From positions 1-17,562 of the forward strand of contig JABHIC010000020.1 in NCBI GenBank assembly GCA_018671205.1: a stretch of DNA of 17,562 bases, given 5' to 3'. Each line of letters starts with the position of its first letter. The first letter of the stretch is position 1. The notes under the pieces are model-generated. The model was given only the letters and a program-made list of their open reading frames with translations, had not been told where the DNA came from and did not search any database. This document shows, piece by piece, positions 1-8,235 of this stretch. The DNA is from Gammaproteobacteria bacterium. GTDB lineage: Bacteria > Pseudomonadota > Gammaproteobacteria > GCF-002020875. A program made the position numbers and the translations under genes.

Positions 1-246
1 CAGCAGTTCATACCCTCCTGTATAGCGAATCTCTACACCGGGCTCTATGGTTAATGTTACTCCTGAGGGTATTTGGACATCTCCCGTTATATAGTAGGGG
101 CTATCACTTTGAGCCCAGGTTGTATTTGTCCATATTTGACCATCAACATCAGTGGCCATCGCTATGCTTGGAAGAGCGATAGATAACAGAAACAACAAAT
201 AAACGGTTGTTAGTTGACGATTATGTGACAGCCTTTCAAGACTCAT
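1..246 (-). CDS. Secreted beta-helix-type repeat protein, N-terminal fragment (cut by window edge)
   Basis: Translating the minus strand from the ATG at 246-244 gives 82 codons open to base 1, so the gene continues outside the window. The first ~31 residues form a Sec signal peptide: charged start (MSLERLSHNRQ), hydrophobic core (VYLLFLLSIALPSIA) and a likely cleavage after AMA, before TDVDG. The mature start contains 'SPYYITGDVQIPSGVTLTIE' followed by PGV. That pattern (a transferred or imposed value, then V-T-L-T-I-E-P-G-V) is typical of the opening rungs of right-handed parallel beta-helix surface or secreted proteins. The ATG lies 12 nt after the TGA of the 2604-residue gene, so the two are very likely co-transcribed. 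I see no strong Shine-Dalgarno (upstream bases are AAAAAGTAGTT), so translational coupling is possible. Enzymatic versus structural role cannot be judged from this fragment. Confidence 0.85.
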   Translation of the reverse strand, partial: MSLERLSHNRQLTTVYLLFLLSIALPSIAMATDVDGQIWTNTTWAQSDSPYYITGDVQIPSGVTLTIEPGVEIRYTGGYELL

Positions 247-258
247 AACTACTTTTTA

Positions 259-3200
259 TCAGCGCATCGTTTTAACCAGAGCGCGTGTACGATACATACC
301 ACGAGTATCTGGGCCATAGAGGTTTCCTGCCCCAAGCATATCAGTGATATTCGTCCCAAAGCCCTCACCCAACGGTATAATCTCTAGATCCACCACACGA
401 TGATTCTCTACATGAACCACAAAAGTGGGCTGCTTGCCTGAATCAGCCATCTCTGAATGGTCAAAGGGTCCGTAGGTGACTGTATCAATACCCGGCGCTG
501 TTAAAGTAAGGGTGATACGAGCAGCATCATCACTACCATAATCATTGGCGACAATCAGATAGGTTCCATCCGCAACTACTGCCTCTCCATTTTGGAGCGC
601 GGTTGCCCAGCTATGGTGCTCTGGCTGGAAGGTTGTACCATCATCCCACCCCAAGTGCGTCCAATCGAGGTCTTGCACAAGACTTTCATTTCCATCGCTG
701 TCGATGTAACTACGATCTGCGTAGAAGATGTGGTCATAGTTTTCTGCTACTGTGGTGCTGGTATCATCTACCCCCCACTCTGGGAAGTAGAAGCTATGAA
801 GGTCCATATCTGCTCCATCTGCCCAGTCCAAGGTTACGGTTAATGCCCCTGCGGGTGTAGAGGCCGGTTCTATATAGATCGTACTGGCTGTTTCACGCAA
901 GACTCCATCGGAGGCAGTCGCCACGATGTCGACAATATTATTCCCCTCATTCAGGTTGACCACCGCAGAGAATGGAATGAGATACTCATTAGTACCCGCT
1001 ATAACACCGTCATCACCCGCCTCTACACTACCATCAACCAGTGGTGTAGGCAGCAAAGTTGGGGCCTGCACGTGAGTCCATTCTCCCCCAACATTCACTT
1101 GAAGCAGTGCCGCAAATGGATTTTCTGAGGGGACATCCTCCGTAGGAATAACCAACCTCAGGTTTCCTGTGACCCGCGCAAGCCTAGTGTAGGCATCTGT
1201 TCCATTAATGGTTAATGCTTCACTAGGGTAGTAGTTGCTGTTGCCCGCTGCTGTTGTTGTAAGCCGCCCAGTGGCATCTATATAGATCAATGCAGCTTCA
1301 ACATCTTCAGGAAATGGGTCTGTACTACCGTTAGCGATGGCCGCAGCTCTTAGCATGGCAACTGTTGCCTGGTCTGCCGCTGGGCCTTGTGCACGCAGAC
1401 GTGTAGCCGCCAATGACTCAAGTTCAAACCATGCAATCTCTAACTGCGCAGCCTCTAAGCTGATCGCCTGAGTTAATGAACTATTTGCCTCACTATCGAG
1501 GGTAAATCTGCCACGCGCAGGAATATAACCCGGGGCCTCAATCAAGTAAGTGTAGATTCCTTCCGCAATATTGTAGAAGCTTTCAGTGGCCGCCCCTCCA
1601 TCGACAACAAATCGATGAACCGCTACGGGTTCACCCGCAATATTGTAGAGAGAAATGGTTCCATTCGACGTTGCCGTGACTGTAAAGGCGAGGTCTACCT
1701 CATCAATGGCATCATTCTCCAAGTAGAGTGGTGGCGCACTATTTTGCTCTCCATTGAGGTTGGTGGCTGTCACCATGATTTCGTTGTGACGCTGGGTCAG
1801 ACGAATCGATTGAGTATTGACATGCCACATTCGATTTTCAGTCTCATCTGTGACAGTGGCATTTAGTCGCCTTGAGGCGGCCCTCACATCGTCTACCGAA
1901 TGGGTTGCACGGCTATTCTCTACTGCAAGGTCGTAATGCTCTCCATTGATGGTTACCTGAATAGGGCGTGGAGTGGCACTTCCTATACCCTGCCCATCAT
2001 AGTTCCCAACTCGAACATCCAAGTAGAGAACACCATTTTTAACCAGAGAGTCATCCACTGCAACAACTGGTGCGCCCTCTGCTGCCGTAGCAATAGAGGT
2101 TAATACTATTGTCTCATCCAGTGTGTTATGGACCCCTTCTGGAACATAGACATCAAGAGCCTCCCCATCTAGGGCAAAGTCTCCACTTGCTGTCGACAAG
2201 TAGCCTTGCAACGCAATGGTTTCGCCTGCTGGTAGTCCATAGAGCATAAAGGAGCCATCCTCTTCAGCAATCAAAGTGCGTTGAGTCGCTCCATAGTTAA
2301 CAATCAGCGTAGCTCCTGCAGCAGGCACGGCTTCTGTATCTGCACTGTTATCGTGGTCATACTCTAGGAAACCAGAGATAGAGCCATAACTGGGGAAGAA
2401 GTTTACCAATTGGGTGGAGCTTGAGTAGGTACCCACCTCATTGGTTGCAGTTACAATGATGCCATTCTGCCCCTCTCTTAGTGCTACGGTGGTGGAAAAG
2501 TGTGAGCCATCATCCATTGTAAGCGGAATAATTCGATCATTGATGCGGATGGAAAGTAGATCACGTACTCGGGTGGTAACCCCGTCGACGGTATTGACAC
2601 CGTATGCCACCAGCTCTGTGACACCAGAAGTCGTGCGGTACTCCTTGACCTCTCCATCAATCACCACATAGCCCCCTTCCAGCAGTTCTGAAATCTCCAC
2701 ATCAATGGTTGGAACCGCTGTTGAGATCCAGGTTGCAGCTGTCAGTGGCAGTGAAACCGTTTGTGCGCTCTCGATATCTGCATCAGTATTTGCCACAAAC
2801 TGAGTGACCTGCAGAGGTGCGCTGACCATGCCGTGGTCATCATCACTACTGTGAGGTTCCGCTCGGAAGATATAGTCTCCCACAGGAATGTTGGTAAAAG
2901 TTGCTATTCCATTCTCATCGGCATCCTGATATATATCTCCCTCGCCAGTATAGACCCTTGCCAGAGCTGAGGTAGTAACCGTTACGTTACGTGTGGGGAT
3001 TTTATTAAGTATTAGCGATTGTGTTACAACATCTTCCAGCACATCACTTGTGGAGACATTATCCCGGGTAAACTTATCGGTTGCCGTAAGCTCCGCATCA
3101 TAGTAGAGCGCTTTTGAGGCCCCCACCCGTAGATAGGAGGAGGTGAGGGAGTCGTTGGTAGATGCACCTAGATCAATGGGGATATTTCTAAAGGTATAAT

Positions 3201-6200
3201 ACCCCGCTGCCCCAGTTTGGGTTGTGCGCTCCATCAACCCCTCACTTGCAACTGCCGTAGCATCGGTGATTTTCAGTACTGACTCTCGGTTTTGGCTGAA
3301 TGGGGCCTGTATATTCATGGATACGGTATAGACAAAGGGGATGTTATGGTCGTCATCATCCGTATCACCAACTGGGTTAAAGTTGATTCTCTGCCATCCG
3401 GTAAGACCGGTGTTATAGGCCCCTTCATCGGCGTAGACCACTGCTTTCAGCTTAAGGTCAAAACCGGAATTATCACTACTATCTCCAGGGTTACCCTTGG
3501 TATCAATATAGCGAGCACCATTTGGATAATCGTCTGAATCAATCGGCTCTAACAGCGCCTTAAACAATTCTGGGGACGATATCTTGGAAATTACCTGGTT
3601 CCAAGAGAGGATCGGCATATGCCAACTGGCATCATTGACCGAATTTCCATCAGCATCCATCAATATGGGTTCTGGGCTGAGGGCGATGGTGCGATGACGG
3701 TCGGCGGTATACCACTCTTCACTGCCTTGTGCTTGCCACTGGTAACCGGTTACTACTTCATTAGTCAGCTGCGGTTCCAACCAGAAAACATTTCCGTCCG
3801 TATCGGCCCAAGTAATATCCAGCTCCCAGTAGACTCGTGGCTCTATTTTTTGAATACCCGCCATCTTATTGATCACGTAAAAGTATTGGTGTTCTGCACT
3901 GCCTCGTAGCTCAAAAGCAGTATCCGCATACCCGCCATCTCCGCTACTTGCCTCATCCTCTCCAGGAACTACGGGATAAGGGAGCAGTCGGTGTAGGGGC
4001 CTACCAGCCATCCCTGTTGTGCTAAAGAGCCCCCTATTGATCCCTACCCCGATCGTCATTGCCGTAGATATCTCTTGGTAGTCTCCAAATCCTGCCTCAT
4101 CTGGACGGTGACTCTGGTCAATCTCATAGTCCACGGTGAGTTGTATATCGTAGGTACCCACCAGCGAATACTCATCTGATGCATCCTGCCCCTCTTCCAC
4201 GTTCGCAATTTTACGCAACACATCATCAAAAGAGAGTCGATAACCACCCTCTCGTCCCATCGCACTTTTCAGCGGCTGCCAAGTTTCTTCGATTCCAGAG
4301 TTAACCAGAATACGTTGTAGCCCATGCTGGAGAGTACGACTCAAACGGCTACTGCGAGCAGGCTGATTCTCATCATAGTGGGGCCGGATTACCCAGGTAT
4401 ATTTGGCTTGCGGATCATTGAATGCAGTAAACTCACTGTTGACCATATCGGCCTTTAGCTGACTCAGTGCAGCCGGTGCGATCAACCGCACTTCAGCATC
4501 CTCAAGTGACCTTTCATCTTCCGCACTGGTAATCTGCCCTGTGATTGAGGCGGTATCTGCTACCTGCTGTAGACGAAGGGTTGCTGTATATTGATTTCGC
4601 TCTATCTCTACTCCATCGATAGTTTCCGTCACTAGCGTAGAGCCTGAAATAATTTCTCCTACATCAAGGGTAATCGAGTTTCTATAGTGATCATTACGCA
4701 ACCCACTCAGGGTTATGGTTGGTGCAATAATGGGAAGCGCCACGTTTCTGAAAGTAACCTTTCCCTCTGCACTGGTAAGCTGAGAAGCCCCACTATCCAG
4801 AGAGACGAGAGAGGAAGAGAGGCCATTCTCTGTAGTCCCATCTTTAACAGTAATCACCAAGTCTCTCACTACCGGCAGCACCTGCACGGAGACAAAGGCA
4901 AAATCGTATAGCCCTCCACCATCTATCGCCGTAACTGTACCCGAGGAGTCTGGGGAGCCCATCTTCTCCATCAACAAGCCGTTATCATCCCCAATAGTCG
5001 TCATCACCAGTTGATTGAGCGGTAGCTTATGTTTTACCGTTCTGTTTTCGACAGCGTTATACCCCCAATCTACATTCTCCAACAATAACTTATCTGTACC
5101 GTTATAGTCTTCCATTGTGGTTGCGACAGTGCCTACCGTATCCGCAGGGTCAATAAACTTGACCTCTCCTGAAATCTCACGCCAGCCTGACGGTGTACGC
5201 ATAAAGGCGCGGTTAAGCACGCGATAATCATCACTTCGGTGGGCACTGGCAAACTCTGTGCTGAGTGCAAGGTACTCATCCAGACTCCCCTCTAAGGTAG
5301 AGGATAGGTAGGGACGCACATCGGCCCAGCCTCCCATATCGCTATGGCTTGCTGCACGCCGCTCGGTGGTGTAGTCCTCTCCTGTATTGCGGTCATAGAC
5401 CCGCAACGCAGCACCACCAATGACTTTAAAGGAGAATGCCGCAAATTTTCTACCCCAGTCTACACTGGTTGCATTATTTGAACCTAGGCTCTCTGCATCA
5501 CGATAAGCACGCATAGCCGCAGCCTCTAGGCTTGGATCTTGATCCAGCGTAGGTAGTGCTCCAGCGCTATCTTCAAGGCTGTAGAGGCTCTCAATACCAT
5601 CCATAGTCTGGTAAGGGGTCACCTGGATACCAATCGATGAGTTTGGATTGCCTCTACCCACACCGAAGAGCAGTGCTGCCCCCGCATTGTTACGTGCAGA
5701 ACTCGGTGCAGCAGCAGCTGGGGATGCATACAGACGACGCTGCAAGGTTCCTGCTATCGACTCATCTTCCCCCAATACACTATCAGAGGCCAGTGCATCA
5801 CTATGATGTACCACCTCTTGCATCACTCCATAAATAGATGGATTGGTACCTAGATTTTTATAGACGGTCAGGTACCCCTCTTTCACCATAGCTATCGTTG
5901 AGTTGATCGGTAACATTCCCAGTGCAAGTCCGTCCACTGGATCCCTAAGTTGTCCAATAGGGTTCTCCGACAAAGACCAGTCACTGCCACTTGTACCAGT
6001 AGTGCCATCATTCACCCGATAGATTTCCACATCCTGTAGCAGAACCGGTGCACCAGACCCTATCGGCAGGCCATAACTAAAGAGGGTTGGAGAGACCGCA
6101 ACACAATTACCTGCCTCATCGACCTCACAATCTACCCCTTCGGAAGAGGTACCCATTGAGAGTGACATCAGCAGAGTCATGGTGGCCACATTGGAATCAC

Positions 6201-8073
6201 GGGAAGTGTCGGTTCCTGTAACACTGTCATTGACCTTAAAGGTGAAGCTCACACTCTGGTCAAATCCAGCGGTCGCCGTATAGCTAAAGGCACCCGTGGA
6301 TGAGTCGGTAATTGTGAGCGTACCGGAGGTTGGTTCTGTTAGCAAAACATAGGTCAGGGAATCACTTTCAACATCGGAGGCTGTTAAAGTTCCAGTAAAC
6401 GCACTCTCGGAACTGGTCTGACCGCCATCTGTGGCAACTGGAAGGTCGTTGACAGCTGTTATTGTGAGATTAACCGTCGCTTCACTGGAGTCAGCGGCCC
6501 CATCATTTACCTTAAAGGTAAAACTATCACTGCCATTTTCATTAGCTGTCGGGGTATAGCTAAAGGCACCTGTTGCCTCATTCGTGATCGCAACAACACC
6601 TCGTTCAGTTTGCCCCACCACACTGTATGTTAGAGCACTGCTCTCTACATCTGTGGCTGTCAACTCACCTGTATAGACTACATCCTCGTCCAGAGAAATA
6701 CTTGCCGCAGTAGCTACTGGATGGTCATTTACTGGATCAATGGTGACTGCAACAGCAACTGTTGCCGAATCTGAGGAACCATCATTTGCCTTAAAGCTAA
6801 AACTGTCACTACCATTTTCATTACTGCTGGGAATATAGGTAAAGGCCCCGGTTGCCTCGTTGGTAATGGTTACTACCCCTTTTTCGGGTGCAGTAACGAC
6901 TGCATAGGTCAAGGAGTCTCCATCAGAGTCACTGGCAACCAAGGTACCACTATAATTACTATCCTCATCAAGAGTGATCGTAGCGGTTGTGGCCGTAGGG
7001 GCATTCTCATTGATCGTAATAATCACTGTTTCCGTAGTAGAAAAATCAACTCCATCACCCACCTTAAAAGTAAATGGGTCAATACCTGTTGCACTGCCCG
7101 TTGCCGTATAGCTAAAAGCTCCTGTTGCTGAGTCAGTAATGGTGAGCGTCCCTTGCTGAGGTTGGGTTACTACTGTAAATATTAGATCATCACCATCCAG
7201 ATCAGAGGCAGAAAGTATCCCTTCAAGGGTAGCCGAACGACTGACAACGACTGCTGCTGGCGCAGCTACGGGAATATCATTTACTGCCTGAATAGTCAGT
7301 GTAACCGTTGCTTCATTAGAGTCTGCTCCACCATCATTGACTTTGAAGGTAAATTGATCACTACCATTTTCATTGCTGCTTGGGGTGTAGGTAAAGGCTC
7401 CCGTAGCGGTATCGGTAAAAACCGCCGTTCCTCTCCCAGGTGCGTCAACCATTGAGAAGGACAGTACCCCCCCCTCTGCATCCGTTGCATCCAAGGTACC
7501 ACTGTATTGGGTATCTTCATCTAGGGTAATGGTCTTTGCAATGGCTACAGGAAAACGGTTCTCTAACTCTACCCAGTATCCATAACCGGGATGCAGTTGT
7601 GTAACATCTCCGCGACTGTGGAGAAAATCGTAACTATGCCAACCATTACTATCATAATGGTAAAGCCGTTTCACCCCATATTGTGTAGTTGTCTCGATCA
7701 ACTGCTGGATCTCACCAGCATCGGCCTCTTGAGTAATGCCGATGAGGTTCCAACCAGAGTGAAATTGTGTGCTATCTACTGCACTACTCTCTCCACTCAA
7801 CTCAAACGATCCATCAACCTCACCACTATAGATCCAATACCCCGACCCAATGCGGTAAGATGTAGTGCTGGCATCGGCAATCGCCCCATCAAGATCATAA
7901 AAAACCGGCTGCTCATTGATCGTGGAGATGATTTGACTATCCGACACCGTAGGTGCAACCAGGTTCCAGCCAGAGTGAAGTGGAACCGTTTGTGTCGCCG
8001 CATATAGCTGGGGAGAGAAAAATAGAACCAACCATAGGCTCAAAGTTATCGTTAGTTTTGGCTCTACTTTCAT
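259..8073 (-). CDS. Giant secreted multidomain protein with GWNL modules, five cadherin-like repeats and C-terminal DUF2135-like domain (2604 aa)
   Basis: The frame is open further upstream (ATGs at 8112, 8100 and 8076). I choose the ATG at 8073-8071 because GGAG (8083-8080) sits 6 nt before it and it begins a clean Sec signal peptide (MKVEPKLTITLSLWLVLFF..., cleavage near LYA/ATQ, residue ~25). Numbered from this Met: two GWNL...GYW modules (~35-81 and ~107-167); five ~95-residue cadherin-like/tandem-95 repeats (~174-635) with the pattern LDED..YSGTL.A.D, TGAF.Y.P, FTFKVNDG; the only two cysteines of the mature protein at 649 and 657; then a ~1,950-residue region shared with the 2391-residue protein encoded upstream. 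That region includes carboxypeptidase-regulatory-like segments (~1070-1140, 1175-1210, 1695-1740, 1895-1960; motifs such as GIATFTNIPVGDYIFRAEP and GSFMLYGLPAGE). The last ~200 residues contain VTLDWADGADMDLHSF, resembling the DUF2135/YfaP D-x-D-L-H strand, and end in a basic tail. I see no catalytic motif, RTX repeats, LPXTG or PEP-CTERM tail. A cell-surface or adhesin-like role is inference. Confidence 0.96.
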   Translation of the reverse strand: MKVEPKLTITLSLWLVLFFSPQLYAATQTVPLHSGWNLVAPTVSDSQIISTINEQPVFYDLDGAIADASTTSYRIGSGYWIYSGEVDGSFELSGESSAVDSTQFHSGWNLIGITQEADAGEIQQLIETTTQYGVKRLYHYDSNGWHSYDFLHSRGDVTQLHPGYGYWVELENRFPVAIAKTITLDEDTQYSGTLDATDAEGGVLSFSMVDAPGRGTAVFTDTATGAFTYTPSSNENGSDQFTFKVNDGGADSNEATVTLTIQAVNDIPVAAPAAVVVSRSATLEGILSASDLDGDDLIFTVVTQPQQGTLTITDSATGAFSYTATGSATGIDPFTFKVGDGVDFSTTETVIITINENAPTATTATITLDEDSNYSGTLVASDSDGDSLTYAVVTAPEKGVVTITNEATGAFTYIPSSNENGSDSFSFKANDGSSDSATVAVAVTIDPVNDHPVATAASISLDEDVVYTGELTATDVESSALTYSVVGQTERGVVAITNEATGAFSYTPTANENGSDSFTFKVNDGAADSSEATVNLTITAVNDLPVATDGGQTSSESAFTGTLTASDVESDSLTYVLLTEPTSGTLTITDSSTGAFSYTATAGFDQSVSFTFKVNDSVTGTDTSRDSNVATMTLLMSLSMGTSSEGVDCEVDEAGNCVAVSPTLFSYGLPIGSGAPVLLQDVEIYRVNDGTTGTSGSDWSLSENPIGQLRDPVDGLALGMLPINSTIAMVKEGYLTVYKNLGTNPSIYGVMQEVVHHSDALASDSVLGEDESIAGTLQRRLYASPAAAAPSSARNNAGAALLFGVGRGNPNSSIGIQVTPYQTMDGIESLYSLEDSAGALPTLDQDPSLEAAAMRAYRDAESLGSNNATSVDWGRKFAAFSFKVIGGAALRVYDRNTGEDYTTERRAASHSDMGGWADVRPYLSSTLEGSLDEYLALSTEFASAHRSDDYRVLNRAFMRTPSGWREISGEVKFIDPADTVGTVATTMEDYNGTDKLLLENVDWGYNAVENRTVKHKLPLNQLVMTTIGDDNGLLMEKMGSPDSSGTVTAIDGGGLYDFAFVSVQVLPVVRDLVITVKDGTTENGLSSSLVSLDSGASQLTSAEGKVTFRNVALPIIAPTITLSGLRNDHYRNSITLDVGEIISGSTLVTETIDGVEIERNQYTATLRLQQVADTASITGQITSAEDERSLEDAEVRLIAPAALSQLKADMVNSEFTAFNDPQAKYTWVIRPHYDENQPARSSRLSRTLQHGLQRILVNSGIEETWQPLKSAMGREGGYRLSFDDVLRKIANVEEGQDASDEYSLVGTYDIQLTVDYEIDQSHRPDEAGFGDYQEISTAMTIGVGINRGLFSTTGMAGRPLHRLLPYPVVPGEDEASSGDGGYADTAFELRGSAEHQYFYVINKMAGIQKIEPRVYWELDITWADTDGNVFWLEPQLTNEVVTGYQWQAQGSEEWYTADRHRTIALSPEPILMDADGNSVNDASWHMPILSWNQVISKISSPELFKALLEPIDSDDYPNGARYIDTKGNPGDSSDNSGFDLKLKAVVYADEGAYNTGLTGWQRINFNPVGDTDDDDHNIPFVYTVSMNIQAPFSQNRESVLKITDATAVASEGLMERTTQTGAAGYYTFRNIPIDLGASTNDSLTSSYLRVGASKALYYDAELTATDKFTRDNVSTSDVLEDVVTQSLILNKIPTRNVTVTTSALARVYTGEGDIYQDADENGIATFTNIPVGDYIFRAEPHSSDDDHGMVSAPLQVTQFVANTDADIESAQTVSLPLTAATWISTAVPTIDVEISELLEGGYVVIDGEVKEYRTTSGVTELVAYGVNTVDGVTTRVRDLLSIRINDRIIPLTMDDGSHFSTTVALREGQNGIIVTATNEVGTYSSSTQLVNFFPSYGSISGFLEYDHDNSADTEAVPAAGATLIVNYGATQRTLIAEEDGSFMLYGLPAGETIALQGYLSTASGDFALDGEALDVYVPEGVHNTLDETIVLTSIATAAEGAPVVAVDDSLVKNGVLYLDVRVGNYDGQGIGSATPRPIQVTINGEHYDLAVENSRATHSVDDVRAASRRLNATVTDETENRMWHVNTQSIRLTQRHNEIMVTATNLNGEQNSAPPLYLENDAIDEVDLAFTVTATSNGTISLYNIAGEPVAVHRFVVDGGAATESFYNIAEGIYTYLIEAPGYIPARGRFTLDSEANSSLTQAISLEAAQLEIAWFELESLAATRLRAQGPAADQATVAMLRAAAIANGSTDPFPEDVEAALIYIDATGRLTTTAAGNSNYYPSEALTINGTDAYTRLARVTGNLRLVIPTEDVPSENPFAALLQVNVGGEWTHVQAPTLLPTPLVDGSVEAGDDGVIAGTNEYLIPFSAVVNLNEGNNIVDIVATASDGVLRETASTIYIEPASTPAGALTVTLDWADGADMDLHSFYFPEWGVDDTSTTVAENYDHIFYADRSYIDSDGNESLVQDLDWTHLGWDDGTTFQPEHHSWATALQNGEAVVADGTYLIVANDYGSDDAARITLTLTAPGIDTVTYGPFDHSEMADSGKQPTFVVHVENHRVVDLEIIPLGEGFGTNITDMLGAGNLYGPDTRGMYRTRALVKTMR
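6169..7554 (-). repeat. Five tandem cadherin-like (~95-residue) coding repeats
   Basis: Within the 2604-residue protein, five units of about 90-95 residues follow one another, each starting at P-V-A or P-T-A and ending in a T-I-x-x-V-N-D-type strand. Units 1, 3 and 4 keep the opening LDED (with Y-S-G or Y-T-G) and the central N-E-N-G-S-D. Units 2 and 5 have lost both (openings VVVSRSATLEG and GQTSSESAFTG) but keep T-G-A-F-S-Y and F-T-F-K-V. Such repeats in known cadherin-like and tandem-95 proteins form rod-like extracellular beta-sandwiches, often calcium-stiffened. The paralogue encoded at 10098-17273 has none of these units. Confidence 0.9.
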
Positions 8074-8079
8074 CATCTG

Positions 8080-8083
8080 CTCC
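8080..8083 (-). promoter_or_regulatory. Shine-Dalgarno GGAG that decides the start of the 2604-aa gene
   Basis: Reading the minus strand, GGAG is followed by CAG and two consecutive ATGs. Spacing is 3 nt to the first ATG (8076) and 6 nt to the second (8073). The second has normal spacing and starts the signal peptide directly, so the extra 13 residues of the longest open frame are probably not translated. Confidence 0.6.
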
Positions 8084-8127
8084 GACTTATCTTGTTTCAT
8101 ACAGCACAGCACTGTGCATCCTCAGCG

Positions 8128-8140
8128 CCATTGACAATGG
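8128..8140. promoter_or_regulatory. Short perfect inverted repeat in the gap before the 2604-aa gene
   Basis: CCATTG-A-CAATGG is a 6+6 bp palindrome with a one-base centre, in the 162-nt gap between the protease stop and the giant gene's start. It could be a small operator. At this size chance is a real alternative, and nothing else ties it to a regulator. Confidence 0.2.
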
Positions 8141-8203
8141 TGAAGAGGCTATTTCGAGTTCAGGCAGCAGAGAGGATACACTGTTCACACCCAAAGCAGC
8201 GAT

Positions 8204-8221
8204 ATATTACAAAATATTACA
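8204..8221. promoter_or_regulatory. AT-rich direct repeat ATATTACA x2 with 10-bp period
   Basis: ATATTACA occurs at 8204-8211 and again at 8214-8221, exactly one helical turn apart, just after the protease stop codon. On the minus strand this reads TGTAATAT twice, and the TAATAT copies could serve as weak -10 elements for the gene at 8073 (for example TTGAGT, 18 nt, TAATAT). I see no convincing terminator between the protease gene and the giant gene, so read-through is also plausible. Confidence 0.25.
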
Positions 8222-8235
8222 GAGAACTTATACAA

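Noticed and set aside
8074..8112. Upstream ATGs at 8112, 8100 and 8076 for the 2604-aa gene
   Set aside because: They would place a charged 13-residue extension before the signal peptide. The GGAG spacing favours 8073.
8104..8117. GCACAG-CA-CTGTGC inverted repeat near the giant gene's start
   Set aside because: The two-base centre leaves no room for a full hairpin loop and no T-run follows. At 6 bp it is readily explained by chance.
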